Below, piece by piece: positions 16,448 to 24,967 of a stretch of DNA of 64,000 nucleotides. The stretch lies in the NCBI RefSeq assembly GCF_013317235.1, contig NZ_WLCM01000002.1, forward strand, positions 1 to 64,000. Direction: 5' to 3'. This DNA comes from Leisingera sp. ANG59. GTDB taxonomy: Bacteria > Pseudomonadota > Alphaproteobacteria > Rhodobacterales > Rhodobacteraceae. Position 1 is the stretch's first letter. Each line of letters begins with the position of its first letter. Position numbers and translations under genes: made by a program. The notes beneath the pieces were generated by a model. The model did not search any database and had not been told where the DNA came from. It worked only from the letters and a program-made list of their open reading frames with translations.

Positions 16448-17444
16448 ACACCTGCCCGCCCATGAGGGCGGCAAGTTCGTCTTCGGCAGCCTGAATGTCA
16501 AGGTCTGCAGGCGGGCGCCGGGCCGCCAATGCGGCCTCTGCGCGGGTCTGTGCCGCCGCTGTCATGGCACCGGCAGCCTCCGCCACCGCAATGCGGTCTG
16601 CCAGCGGCGCGTTGCACAGCAGGACCACGTCGCAGCCCGCCGCCAGCGAGTCCCGGGTGATGTCTGTCAGCGATCCCCGCAGCGCCTTCATCGAGATGTC
16701 ATCGGTCATCACCAGCCCGTCAAAGCCGATTTGCTCGCGGATCAGCTGCATCATCATCGGCGAAGTGGTGGCGGGCCGGTTGTCATAGGCGTCATAGACC
16801 AGATGCGCGGTCATCCCCAGCGGCAGATCGTTGAGCGCCTTGAAGGCCGCGAAATCAGTCTGTTCCAGCAGCTCGGGCCGGCTGGCCACGTGCGGCAGGT
16901 CCAGATGGCTGTCGGCGGTGGCCCGGCCATGGCCGGGGATGTGCTTCAGCACCGGCAGCACGCCGCCGTCCAGATGTCCCTGCGCCACGGCGCGGCCGAT
17001 GGCGGCCACCGCCTGCGTGTCCTCGCCATAGCAGCGGTTCTTCAGGAATTCATGGGTCTCCGCGCAGGCCACATCGGCAATCGGGGCGCAGTTGCTGTCG
17101 ATGCCCAGGTTGTGCAGCTCATGCGCGATCAGCCGGTAGCGCAGGTACATGGCGCGCTCCGCCCCGGCGCCAGCCCGCTGCACATGCTCCAGCGGCGGCA
17201 GCCATTGCCGTGCCAGAGGCGGCACCAGCCGCTGCACCCGTCCGCCTTCCTGGTCGATGGTGATCGGGCAATCGCGGCCCACCGCCTCGCGGAAATCACC
17301 GCACAGGGCACGCACCTGCTCCGCGTCTTCGATGTTGCGGGCAAACAGGATGAAGCCGAAGGGATCGGCGTCGCGGAAGAACGCCTTTTCATCCGCGCTC
17401 AGGCGCAGGCCGCCGGCGTCAAGGATGGTCGCTCCGTAGGTCAT
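16440..17444 (-). CDS. nagZ: Beta-N-acetylhexosaminidase NagZ
   Basis: 334 residues from the ATG at 17444, which has AGAGGG 8 bases upstream. A start 15 bases further up lacks a ribosome binding site. This is a glycoside hydrolase family 3 single-domain enzyme. KHIPGHG (167-173) carries the catalytic His of the mobile loop, and MTDDISMKA (from 246) holds the Asp nucleophile. NagZ removes GlcNAc from anhydromuropeptides in the cytoplasm during peptidoglycan recycling. It follows the SPOR-protein gene after a 122-base spacer with two GC-rich hairpins, so some readthrough or a separate promoter is expected. Confidence 0.93.
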   Translation of the reverse strand: MTYGATILDAGGLRLSADEKAFFRDADPFGFILFARNIEDAEQVRALCGDFREAVGRDCPITIDQEGGRVQRLVPPLARQWLPPLEHVQRAGAGAERAMYLRYRLIAHELHNLGIDSNCAPIADVACAETHEFLKNRCYGEDTQAVAAIGRAVAQGHLDGGVLPVLKHIPGHGRATADSHLDLPHVASRPELLEQTDFAAFKALNDLPLGMTAHLVYDAYDNRPATTSPMMMQLIREQIGFDGLVMTDDISMKALRGSLTDITRDSLAAGCDVVLLCNAPLADRIAVAEAAGAMTAAAQTRAEAALAARRPPADLDIQAAEDELAALMGGQVYG

Positions 17445-17488
17445 GATGGCCCTCTGCAATGCCCCAGTGCTGTGTCCCGGAAAGGGTT

Positions 17489-17540
17489 GCGCCCGCCCCG
17501 TGGGGGGCGGGGCGGGCGCTGCCCGGCCTTGCGGCCGGGC
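17489..17540. terminator. Paired GC-rich hairpins between the SPOR gene and nagZ
   Basis: First hairpin: 12-bp stem, arms 17489-17500 and 17508-17519. Second hairpin: GCCCGGCC (17521-17528) with GGCCGGGC (17533-17540), loop TTGC. There is no T-run. A very similar pair lies at 23962-24012 in another intergenic region, suggesting a recurring terminator or repeat type. Confidence 0.5.
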
Positions 17541-17566
17541 GGTACATTAATCTGCTGTCCGTACTG

Positions 17567-18784
17567 TTACCGGGTGGTCACCGGAATGCAATCGGCATTG
17601 CCCGCGACCAGTGCCGAACAGAACCGGCGCGCGTCCGACAGCCCGTCAAAGCCCATTGCCCGCAGCCGGTAGAAGGTGCGGCCGCCGCTCTCGGCGCGCT
17701 GGATCACCCGCTGCTTGGTTTCCAGATACTCCGGGAAACGGGCGCTGATGCGGTCCCATTCGGCGCGCGCCACTTCGGGGCTTTCATAGGCGCCCAGCTG
17801 CGCAAGGCGGGTGCCGGCTGCCAAGGTGGCCGGGTCCACATCGACCGGTGCGGCCAGCGCTGCCGGTGCGGCAGCGGCCGGAGCCGGGCTGAACCGTGCG
17901 GGACGGGCCGAGGGCCGCAGCGAGACCTTGACGCCGGGCGCATTCAGCAGCGCCGGAGACGCGGTGGCAGCGGCCAGCGCCGGCTGCAGCGGTTCCGGCT
18001 GCACGATCGCAGGCGCTGCCGCAGCGGCGGGCACCGGGACCGAGACATTCTCGGCCTCGCGGGCCAGTTCCGCCACCAGTGCGTCGATATCGCCGTTCTG
18101 GAAGGAGGCAACCGCCTCCCCGCTGACGCCCGCTTCCGCGCCAGGGGCCGCCGGAGCATCAGGCTCCGCCGGGGCGGCAGGCAGCTCCGCAACCGGCGCG
18201 GCCTCTGCGGCCAGTTCCGGCAGCGGCTTGTCATCTTCGGTGAGTTCAATGGCAGAGGGCGCCAGGGTCAGCCGGTCGGCAGGCGCCTCGGCGCTGCCGC
18301 TGGCCGCCACCGCGTTCACCGCCAGCCCCTGGTGATCCGCTTGGCTGCCGCCCGGATTCTCCGGCTGCTCGCGCATCGGGCCCTCGGCGGCACGCACCAC
18401 CGGCACGCCGCTGACGTCGCGCATCACCAGCTTGTAGCCCCAGAAGCCGACGCCCGCGACCAGTGCGATGGAGGCCACAGCGCCCAGAATGCTCAGGCTT
18501 TTGGAGAACCGCGCCCGCAGGCTCGCCGGGGCCGCAGCATAGGCGGCGTAATCATCAGCGCCATAGCCCTGCCCCTCCGGCTGGTAGCCGTAGGCCGGGT
18601 CTTCATAGCCATAGTCCGGCTCCGCGCCCGGCCCGGTGTACTGCTGGCCGGTGTACGGCTGCCCTGCATAGCTCTGATCGGAGTACTGCTGCCCGTAAGG
18701 GCCGCCAGTTGCGGTGTACTGCTGCTGCCGGTCACCGCCCTGTGAATAGGCGTGGCCATGGCCCGCCTGCGCAAAATACGCCAT
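17567..18784 (-). CDS. SPOR-domain membrane protein
   Basis: 405 residues from the ATG at 18784 (TGAGGCGG upstream). The order is: a Tyr/Gln/Gly-rich cytoplasmic N-terminus with near-repeats such as YAGQPYTGQQYTG; one membrane helix (SLSILGAVASIALVAGVGFW, about residues 95-115); a long Ala/Pro/Glu-rich periplasmic linker; and a C-terminal SPOR domain (RLAQLGAYESPEVARAEWDR, then FYRLRAMGFDGLSDARRFC). SPOR domains bind glycan strands stripped of stem peptides at the division septum. It lies between argS and nagZ, as in related genomes. The role is probably in septal envelope maintenance. Confidence 0.85.
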   Translation of the reverse strand: MAYFAQAGHGHAYSQGGDRQQQYTATGGPYGQQYSDQSYAGQPYTGQQYTGPGAEPDYGYEDPAYGYQPEGQGYGADDYAAYAAAPASLRARFSKSLSILGAVASIALVAGVGFWGYKLVMRDVSGVPVVRAAEGPMREQPENPGGSQADHQGLAVNAVAASGSAEAPADRLTLAPSAIELTEDDKPLPELAAEAAPVAELPAAPAEPDAPAAPGAEAGVSGEAVASFQNGDIDALVAELAREAENVSVPVPAAAAAPAIVQPEPLQPALAAATASPALLNAPGVKVSLRPSARPARFSPAPAAAAPAALAAPVDVDPATLAAGTRLAQLGAYESPEVARAEWDRISARFPEYLETKQRVIQRAESGGRTFYRLRAMGFDGLSDARRFCSALVAGNADCIPVTTR

Positions 18785-18902
18785 TGTCCGCCTCACTGCC
18801 CGGTATGGCGGCGCCTTTTGGCACCGCACTCCCAGATCTCTTGAACTGCCTCGTTCCGGCGGAGTGCGCGATTTATGTCCGCAAGGGCTTGCGCCCCCTT
18901 GG

Positions 18903-20648
18903 TTATCGCATCTCTTCTGCCGGTTTCACGCCAAGAATACCAAGACCAGCGGAAATGACAACGGAAACGGCCCGGGCCAGAGCCAAATTTGCATGTGTTG
19001 CCAATTGGCTGCTCTCGTTAACGAAACGTAAACCTTCGCTCGACTTGCCCAGGTGGTACAGCCCGTGCAGCTCGGAGGCGAGGTCGTAGAGGTAGAAAGC
19101 CACCCGGTGCGGCTCATGGGTGCGGGCGGCGATTTCCACCTGGCGCGGCCACTCTGCCAGCTTCTTGGCCACCGCCAGCTGCGCCGGATCGGCGATCAGG
19201 GTGAGGTCGGCCCCCTTCAGCGTGGCATCATCTGCCGCAATGCCTTGCTCCTCTGCCTTGCGCAGGGTCGAGCAGATCCGCGCGTTGGCGTATTGCACGT
19301 AGAACACCGGGTTGTCCTTGGACTGCTCCAGCGCCTTGTCGAGGTCGAAGTCGAAGCCCTGATCGTTCTTGCGCGTCAGCAGCATGAAACGGGTGACATC
19401 CGGGCCGACCGAATCCACCACATCGCGCAGGGTGACAAAGGTCCCTGCCCGCTTGGACATCTTGAATTCCTGGCCGTCCTTGAACAGCTTCACCAGCTGG
19501 CACAGCTTGATGTCCAGCGGCACCTTGCCGTCGGACAGCGCCGACACCGCCGCCTTCATCCGCTTGACATAGCCGCCGTGGTCGGCGCCGAAAATGTCGA
19601 TCAGCTCGTCAAAGCCGCGCTCCACCTTGTCGTAGTGATAGGCGATGTCCGGCGCGAAATAGGTCCAGGAGCCGTCGGATTTCTTCACCGCCCGGTCCAC
19701 GTCGTCGCCGTGGTCGGTGGATTTGAACAGCGTCTGCTCGCGCGGCTCCCAGTCGTCGGGCTTCTTGCCCTTCGGCGGCTCCAGCACGCCCTGGTAGATC
19801 AGACCCTTGGCTTCCAGGCTGGCCAGTGCCGCCTCGATCTTGCCGGTGCCGTAAAGCGACTTCTCGGAGTAGAACTTGTCCATCTTGATGCCGAGCTGGG
19901 CCAGATCCTCGCGGATCAGCTCCATCATCGCGTCGGTGGCGAACTCGCGCACTTCGGCCAGCCAGACGTCCTCGCCCTTGCCGACATAGGCATCGCCTAC
20001 CTTGTCCTTCAGCGCCTGGCCCACGGGAACCAGGTAGTCGCCCGGATAGGTGCCGTCGGCAAAGGCCACTTCCTGCCCGTGCGCCTCCAGGTAGCGCAGG
20101 TAGACGGAGCGCGCCAGAACATCGACCTGGCCGCCGCCGTCGTTGATGTAGTATTCGCGGGTGACGTCATAGCCGGCATAGGCCAGCAGCGCCGCCAGCG
20201 CATCGCCGAACACCGCGCCGCGGGTGTGGCCCACATGCAGCGGGCCGGTCGGGTTGGCGGAGACATATTCCACATTCACGCGCTTGTCCGCGCCCATGTC
20301 CGAGCGGCCGAAATCCGTACCTGCGTCCAGGACCGATTTCAGAACCCCCTGCCAGACGCCCGGCGCCAGCCGCAGGTTGAGGAAACCGGGGCCGGCCACC
20401 TCAGCCGAAGTGATCCGTTCATCGGCCGCCAGCTTGGCCGCCAGCGCCTCGGCAATATCGCGCGGTTTCATCTTCGCGGGCTTGGCCAGCACCATCGCCG
20501 CATTGGTCGCCATGTCGCCATGGGCGGCATCGCGCGGCGGCTCCACCGCCACATTGGCAAAATCGAGCCCCTCGGGCAGCGCGCCTTCGCCGGTCATGGC
20601 GGTGAGGCTGTCAATCACAAGCGTGCGGATATCGGTAAAGAGGTTCAT
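18903..20648 (-). CDS. argS: Arginyl-tRNA synthetase
   Basis: A 581-residue class I aminoacyl-tRNA synthetase. The N-terminal Add1-type domain is followed by the HIGH-type motif in [18 protein letters not shown], the KMSK-type motif [15 protein letters not shown], and a C-terminal helical anticodon-binding domain with [20 protein letters not shown]. It charges tRNA-Arg. The length and motif order are standard. It is the first gene of the argS-SPOR-nagZ-scpAB block, with two AT-rich hairpins upstream. Confidence 0.96.
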   Translation of the reverse strand: MNLFTDIRTLVIDSLTAMTGEGALPEGLDFANVAVEPPRDAAHGDMATNAAMVLAKPAKMKPRDIAEALAAKLAADERITSAEVAGPGFLNLRLAPGVWQGVLKSVLDAGTDFGRSDMGADKRVNVEYVSANPTGPLHVGHTRGAVFGDALAALLAYAGYDVTREYYINDGGGQVDVLARSVYLRYLEAHGQEVAFADGTYPGDYLVPVGQALKDKVGDAYVGKGEDVWLAEVREFATDAMMELIREDLAQLGIKMDKFYSEKSLYGTGKIEAALASLEAKGLIYQGVLEPPKGKKPDDWEPREQTLFKSTDHGDDVDRAVKKSDGSWTYFAPDIAYHYDKVERGFDELIDIFGADHGGYVKRMKAAVSALSDGKVPLDIKLCQLVKLFKDGQEFKMSKRAGTFVTLRDVVDSVGPDVTRFMLLTRKNDQGFDFDLDKALEQSKDNPVFYVQYANARICSTLRKAEEQGIAADDATLKGADLTLIADPAQLAVAKKLAEWPRQVEIAARTHEPHRVAFYLYDLASELHGLYHLGKSSEGLRFVNESSQLATHANLALARAVSVVISAGLGILGVKPAEEMR

Positions 20649-20746
20649 GTCTGGCGTCCCAACTGTTCAGCACTGCGGATACCGGGGGCGGCAGGAAGGG
20701 TCAACAGGATTGCAAAAGGCAGCCCGGCGCCTAAGGCAGGCCGCAT

Positions 20747-20792
20747 CGGAAAATTCGAATTTTCCGGCCAATTTTCTTGCCGAAGAAAATTG
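20747..20792. repeat. AT-rich tandem hairpins upstream of argS
   Basis: A perfect 20-base palindrome (20747-20766, CGGAAAATTC mirrored) is followed two bases later by a second hairpin with a 10-bp stem (20769-20778 with 20783-20792, loop GCCG). The pair contrasts with the GC-rich surroundings. A similar double hairpin occurs between ilvB and ilvN, so this may be a dispersed intergenic element. Confidence 0.55.
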
Positions 20793-20818
20793 CGCCGCTG
20801 CCGCGGCGCCGGCCTCAC

Positions 20819-21157
20819 TCACAGAACCGCGGTGCGGTCTTCCAGCATCTTGCCCCAGATGAAGATTTCGTAAGAGCGGAAGGCGGGCACGTAAAACGGA
20901 TCGCCATGGATCAGATGCTCCACCTCGATGCGGTCCTCGGCCTCGACAATCCACAAGGCGCCGCAGAAATCGCCATCGGTGTCCGGCTTCAGCCCGCCGC
21001 CGATGCGCAGCTCCGGGTGATCCTCGACATAGGCCACATGGGCATCGCGCCGGACCTTGTCGGCGCGGATATCCATCATCGCCGGTGCATCGCGAAACAG
21101 CACCGCCCAGCGGGTCAGCGCCGGCGCGGATTTGCGGGCTTCACTGGCGGCGGTCAC
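20819..21157 (-). CDS. YCII-related protein, second of a tandem pair
   Basis: A 112-residue ferredoxin-like fold protein of the YCII group. The start is GTG at 21157 in the sequence TCGTGACC, overlapping the TGA of the upstream paralogue by four bases (GTGA), so translation is coupled. Conserved parts are RWAVLFRDAPAMMDIRADK, ELRIGGGL, GALWIVEAED and DPFYVPAFRSYEIFIWG. These align along the length with the neighbour, which shows tandem duplication. YCII proteins often act as small enzymes or dimerisation units; the activity here is unknown. Confidence 0.75.
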   Translation of the reverse strand: MTAASEARKSAPALTRWAVLFRDAPAMMDIRADKVRRDAHVAYVEDHPELRIGGGLKPDTDGDFCGALWIVEAEDRIEVEHLIHGDPFYVPAFRSYEIFIWGKMLEDRTAVL

Positions 21158-21453
21158 GAGAACATCCCCTGGATGGCCGAGGCCGTGCCCCATTCGGTGA
21201 TCTTGTAGGTGCGCAACGAGGCCACGTAGTACGGGTCCTGCAGGATCAGCCGCTCCACGTCCTGGCGGGTCTCTGCCTCCACGTTCCAGATCGCGCCGGG
21301 AAAGTCCTGCATCGGCCGCATCGCCAGCGCGCCGCCGATCTGCAGCTCGGGCCGCGACCGCACAAAGGCGATATGCGCCTCGCGCCGCTTCTTGTCGCTG
21401 CGCACCCGGTCCATGTCCGGCTTGTCCGTGAATGTGACGGTCCAGCGTGCCAT
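21154..21453 (-). CDS. YCII-related protein, first of a tandem pair
   Basis: 99 residues from the ATG at 21453, preceded by GAGGGGAAA; an earlier ATG was rejected for lack of family sequence. It shares with the next gene the layout RWTVTFTDKPDMDRVRSDK, ELQIGGAL, GAIWNVEAET and DPYYVASLRTYKITEWG. The conserved His in KRREAHIAFV matches the YCII fold's putative active-site region. Two different YCII copies in one transcript suggest a heterodimer. The function is unknown. Confidence 0.75.
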   Translation of the reverse strand: MARWTVTFTDKPDMDRVRSDKKRREAHIAFVRSRPELQIGGALAMRPMQDFPGAIWNVEAETRQDVERLILQDPYYVASLRTYKITEWGTASAIQGMFS

Positions 21454-21598
21454 GGCTTTCCCCTCGTAATGCCTCCCCTCGCGGATAGCGCCGATGCCCC
21501 GCAGCATCATAGGGCCAGATCATAACACGGCTTACGGCCAATTTGGAAAATCACATGGCACGCAAGGCGGGCAGTCCACCCGCCCTGCGCTGCCATGC

Positions 21599-21991
21599 CT
21601 AGGCCGGATGCCCCTGCGACTGCTTTGCCCCGTCGCAGATTTCATACCAGCCAGGCTTCTCGCCAACAAACTCATGGAAGCTGTTGCTGACCTCCAGCGC
21701 CCCGTCCAGCGCATTTGCAGCGATCGGGAAGCTCTCCTCCTCCGACAGGATCTCCCCCAGCGAGCTGCCGCAGATCCGGCAGAAGCAGCTGCCGTATTTA
21801 TAAGGCGGCGCAGGCTGGTACAGCGCCACCTTCTCCCTGCCGGCAATCCAGCGCAGGTCGTCCTTTTTCACAAAGACAATGGTGCTGGCCCCGGCCTTGC
21901 GGCAGCGGGAGCAATGGCAAGTGCCCATCAAAGCGGGCTGCGCCAGCAGTTCGAACTTCACCGCACTGCAGCAGCAGCTTCCCTCAATCAT
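21599..21991 (-). CDS. GFA-family zinc protein (glutathione-dependent formaldehyde-activating-like)
   Basis: 130 residues from the ATG at 21991 (AGAAGGA upstream). Zinc ligands follow the GFA layout: a Cys cluster at residues 6-8 with CCCSAVKFEL, the pair/triplet CHCSRC at 25-30, and CFCRIC at 69-74. The family name derives from a formaldehyde-glutathione enzyme, but most members are of unknown activity, so only the fold is claimed. It is monocistronic and on the same strand as the YCII pair. Confidence 0.8.
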   Translation of the reverse strand: MIEGSCCCSAVKFELLAQPALMGTCHCSRCRKAGASTIVFVKKDDLRWIAGREKVALYQPAPPYKYGSCFCRICGSSLGEILSEEESFPIAANALDGALEVSNSFHEFVGEKPGWYEICDGAKQSQGHPA

Positions 21992-22375
21992 TCCGGCAAT
22001 CCTTCTGTTCAATTGACTTCACAAAGAACGTTACGTGAACATTCATCACAGCACAAGCCGCGGCAAGGCGTTGCGCAAGGGCCCGCCGCAGCGCACGCCC
22101 CGCTTGCGCGGCCTTAACCCCGATCTGCGAAAGTCACTCCCGCTGCAGCACATGGCGCGGGTCTGGCACCCCGCGTGAACAGGAGACCAGGACCCCCGAG
22201 ACCACCTCCACAAAAGGTGCAGGGACGTCTGACTGATGAAGCTTTTGACCGGACCCGGGGCGCGCTGGCGCTCCGGCCCTATCCTCCGCCACCGTGGCGG
22301 CGCCGCCATCCCTATCCCGCCCCTTTGAAAGGCACGCAGGCAGAACAACAGCAAAACGGCAGCAGCCGGAAGCCT
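21992..22375. other. 384-base intergenic stretch with no supported gene
   Basis: Open frames across this region are extensions of frames antisense to dgt or lack any protein-like pattern. A 30-codon frame from the ATG at 22234 has no ribosome binding site. I see no tRNA, convincing terminator or repeat. It serves as the dgt downstream region and the promoter region of the GFA gene. Confidence 0.4.
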
Positions 22376-23527
22376 TTAGACCTCGACCTTCACCCCGATC
22401 AGCCGTTCATGCAGCTGCAGGGCAAAACGGTCGGTCATCCCGGCGATATAGTCCGACACGATCCGCGCCAGCGCGGTGCGGTCCGCTGCGGCCGCAATCT
22501 CGGCGTGCCAGCGTTCCGGCATGTCCTGCGGGTTGTCCAGGAAATAAGGAAACAGCGCCTCCACCACCTTGGCGACCTTGGCGCGTTTCTCCATCACCGA
22601 GGGCGCCCGGTACATGCGGGTGAACAGGAAGGCGCGGATGTCCTTCAGATCGCGCCACAGCGGATCAGAGAATTTCACCACCGGATGGCCCAGGCCGCGC
22701 ACCTCCTCGACGCTTTGCACGCCGGTGTCCGCCAGCAGGCTGCGGGCGGTGCTGATCACATCCTCGACCATAAAGCCAAAGAACCGCCGCAGCGCCTCAT
22801 GCCGCCGCCGGTTCGCATCCAGCCCGGGATACTTCCGGTCCACTTCGCCATAGGCCCTTTCCAACAGCGGCAATTGCGCCAGGTCATCATCGGTGAACAG
22901 CCCGGCGCGCAGCGCATCATGCAGATCGTGATTGTTGTACGCGATGTCATCCGACAGCGCCGCCACCTGCGCCTCGGCACTGGCGTGTGTGCGCAGCTCC
23001 AGATCGATGGCAGCATTGCACTCCGCCAGCGCCCAGGGCAGCTCCCCCGCCACTGGGCCGTTGTGTTTGGCAATGGCCTCAAGGGTTTCCCAGGTCAGGT
23101 TCAGCCCGTCAAACTCGGCGTAATGGCGTTCCAGGCAGGTGACGATACGGATCGCCTGGGCATTGTGGTCAAAGCCGCCGTAAGGCGCCATCAGTGCATG
23201 CAGCGCGTCCTCGCCGGTGTGGCCGAACGGGGTGTGGCCCAGGTCATGCGCCAGCGCCACCGCCTCGGTCAGCTCCTGGTTCAGCCCAAGCGCGCCGGCA
23301 ATGGTGCGGCCCACCTGTGCCACCTCGATGGAATGGGTCAGCCGGGTGCGGTAGTTGTCGCCCTCATGCTCCACAAACACCTGGGTCTTGTGCTTCAGCC
23401 GCCTAAAGGCGCTGGCGTGGATGATCCGGTCGCGGTCGCGCTGGTAGGGCGAGCGGAAGGAGCTTTCCTCCTCCGGTACCTGCCGCCCGCGGCTGCGGTC
23501 CGGCCTCGTGGCATAAGGCGCATGCAT
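22376..23527 (-). CDS. dgt: Deoxyguanosinetriphosphate triphosphohydrolase-like protein
   Basis: 383 residues from the ATG at 23527 (AAGGAAAAG upstream); the frame stays open much further upstream through the divergent gene but without protein-like sequence. HD-domain motifs are RLTHSIEVAQVGRTIA, HDLGHTPFGHTGEDALH and DDIAYNNHDLHDAL, matching the metal-binding H...HD...D set of the dGTPase family. The opening RSPYQRDRDRIIHASAFRRL is typical of the Dgt-like clade 2. It hydrolyses dNTPs to deoxynucleosides and triphosphate. It is divergent from the iron-sulfur carrier gene. Confidence 0.9.
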   Translation of the reverse strand: MHAPYATRPDRSRGRQVPEEESSFRSPYQRDRDRIIHASAFRRLKHKTQVFVEHEGDNYRTRLTHSIEVAQVGRTIAGALGLNQELTEAVALAHDLGHTPFGHTGEDALHALMAPYGGFDHNAQAIRIVTCLERHYAEFDGLNLTWETLEAIAKHNGPVAGELPWALAECNAAIDLELRTHASAEAQVAALSDDIAYNNHDLHDALRAGLFTDDDLAQLPLLERAYGEVDRKYPGLDANRRRHEALRRFFGFMVEDVISTARSLLADTGVQSVEEVRGLGHPVVKFSDPLWRDLKDIRAFLFTRMYRAPSVMEKRAKVAKVVEALFPYFLDNPQDMPERWHAEIAAAADRTALARIVSDYIAGMTDRFALQLHERLIGVKVEV

Positions 23528-23551
23528 TACAAATCTTTTCCTTGGCAAATC

Positions 23552-23582
23552 TTGCTGCCTGGATTGCACCTTTCTATATAAT
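23552..23582 (+). promoter_or_regulatory. Candidate promoter for the iron-sulfur carrier gene
   Basis: A perfect -10 hexamer TATAAT (23577-23582) lies 35 bases before the ATG. The best -35 is weak (TTGCTG, 23552-23557, spacer 19). It lies in the 90-base divergent gap with dgt. Confidence 0.35.
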
Positions 23583-23617
23583 GCTTTGCGCTGCAACATC
23601 ACCTTTGGAGAAACACG

Positions 23618-23941
23618 ATGCAACTGCCCCCGAAAGTCACCGACCGCGCTTTTGCCCGGCTGGCCGAGATCGGCGCTGCGGATCAGGGCCAGGCGCTGCG
23701 GGTTGCGGTGGAGGGCGGCGGCTGCTCCGGCTTCCAGTACGAGATCGCGCTGGATGAGGCCAAGGAGGATGATCTGGTGCTCGAGGGCCAAGGCGAAAAG
23801 GTGGTGGTCGACAGCGTCTCCCTGCCGTTCCTGGAAAACGCGGTGATCGACTTCACAGAAGAACTGATCGGCGCCCGCTTCACCATCGAGAACCCCAACG
23901 CCACCTCCAGCTGCGGCTGCGGCACCTCGTTCTCGATCTGA
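23618..23941 (+). CDS. erpA: IscA/ErpA-type iron-sulfur cluster carrier
   Basis: A 107-residue A-type carrier (HesB/IscA fold) with the three conserved cysteines: Cys36 in GGGCSGFQ, and Cys99 and Cys101 in SCGCGTSF. These bind a [2Fe-2S] or [4Fe-4S] cluster for transfer to apo-enzymes. No isc or suf genes are adjacent, which favours an ErpA-like standalone carrier over IscA or SufA, although the symbol is not certain. GGAGAAACACG precedes the ATG. It is divergent from dgt, a pairing typical of Rhodobacteraceae. Confidence 0.85.
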   Translation: MQLPPKVTDRAFARLAEIGAADQGQALRVAVEGGGCSGFQYEIALDEAKEDDLVLEGQGEKVVVDSVSLPFLENAVIDFTEELIGARFTIENPNATSSCGCGTSFSI

Positions 23942-23961
23942 CGGCACGTTAGCGAATTCCC

Positions 23962-24012
23962 GGCCTTGCGTCAGGCAAGGCCGCGCCCGCCCCTTCAGCT
24001 GGGGGCGGGCGC
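23962..24012. terminator. Tandem GC-rich hairpins after the iron-sulfur carrier gene
   Basis: The hairpin GGCCTTGC/GCAAGGCC (23962-23969 and 23975-23982) is followed by an 11-bp hairpin (23983-23993 with 24002-24012), whose stem matches the one at 17489-17519. It sits between convergent genes, so it could end transcription both ways. Confidence 0.55.
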
Positions 24013-24049
24013 TTTGCCCCCTGCGGGGCCCAACAGCCGGCTTTCAGGG

Positions 24050-24967
24050 CTAAGGGTCGGTCTGCAGCCGCGCGGCACTGCGCAAGCGCGGCATCGCCGG
24101 GGCAAACTGGTCCCACACCAGGTAAAGGCCAGAGGCAACCACGATGGCACCGCCGATGTAGGTGGAGGCCGGCGGGAACTCCCCGAAGAACACCGCGCCG
24201 ATGACCGCCATCCAGATGAACTGCAAGTTCATCAGCGGGGTGACGGCATAGGAGGCCAAGAGCCGCAGCGCCACCACCAAGAGCCAGCGCGCCCCGAACA
24301 GGAGGAACGCATAGGCGGCCGCCCAGCCCGCATCCGCCAGCGGCATCGGCACCCAGACAAAGGGCAGCGCCAGCAGCATCGCGCCGCACAGCGTCAGGTT
24401 CGGATAGAACACCTGCGCCAGCGCGTTGCTTTCATGACGGCCGATAAACCGCGCCATGGTCATCGAAAACGTGCCGGACACCACCGCGCCGAAAGCAATC
24501 AGATGCCCCCAGGCTGAATGCGCCCCTCCATCGTAATGGGGCAGCAGGAACAGCACCCCTGCGAAGCCTGCCATCAGGGCGATCCAGGCCGCCGGGCGCA
24601 CCGGCTCCTTCAGCACCAGCCCGGACATCGCGCCCGCCAGCAGCGGCATCAGGCCGATGAACACAAACACCTCGGCAAAGGGCAGCAGGCGGAAGGCATA
24701 GAAGAAACAGACCGCAGCGATCAGCGTCGCCGCCGAGCGCAGCGCCATCGCCCGCGGGCAAGCCGTGCGGAAGCCGCCGCGCTGCCCGGGCAGCCGGTCC
24801 GCCAGCAGGCAGAAGCCCGCCACCATGGCGCCCGACAGCGCATAAAGCTGCGCCGCCGCATACTGGCCCGCCAGCAGCTTGGTGATCCCGTCAGCTGAGG
24901 CGATCAGGCCGGTATAGGCCACCACCAACAGCGCCCCGCCCAAGGCCTGGTTGCGTGAACTGCCCAT
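24050..24967 (-). CDS. EamA-family (DMT) transporter, third gene of the repeat-protein locus
   Basis: 305 residues from the ATG at 24967. That ATG overlaps the stop of the upstream 353-residue gene by one base (TGATG), so the two are translationally coupled. About ten membrane helices form two EamA repeats; LLPFAEVFVFIGLMPLLAGAM and LMNLQFIWMAVIGAVFFGE mark the repeat ends. EamA proteins mostly export amino acids, metabolites or precursors. The coupling implies that cargo and partner protein are functionally linked. Which molecule moves is unknown; peptide export by this family would be unusual. Confidence 0.8.
   Translation of the reverse strand: MGSSRNQALGGALLVVAYTGLIASADGITKLLAGQYAAAQLYALSGAMVAGFCLLADRLPGQRGGFRTACPRAMALRSAATLIAAVCFFYAFRLLPFAEVFVFIGLMPLLAGAMSGLVLKEPVRPAAWIALMAGFAGVLFLLPHYDGGAHSAWGHLIAFGAVVSGTFSMTMARFIGRHESNALAQVFYPNLTLCGAMLLALPFVWVPMPLADAGWAAAYAFLLFGARWLLVVALRLLASYAVTPLMNLQFIWMAVIGAVFFGEFPPASTYIGGAIVVASGLYLVWDQFAPAMPRLRSAARLQTDP

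Noticed and set aside
22234-22326. Thirty-codon frame upstream of dgt's 3' end
   Set aside because: No ribosome binding site, no conserved pattern, and composition like the surrounding noncoding sequence.
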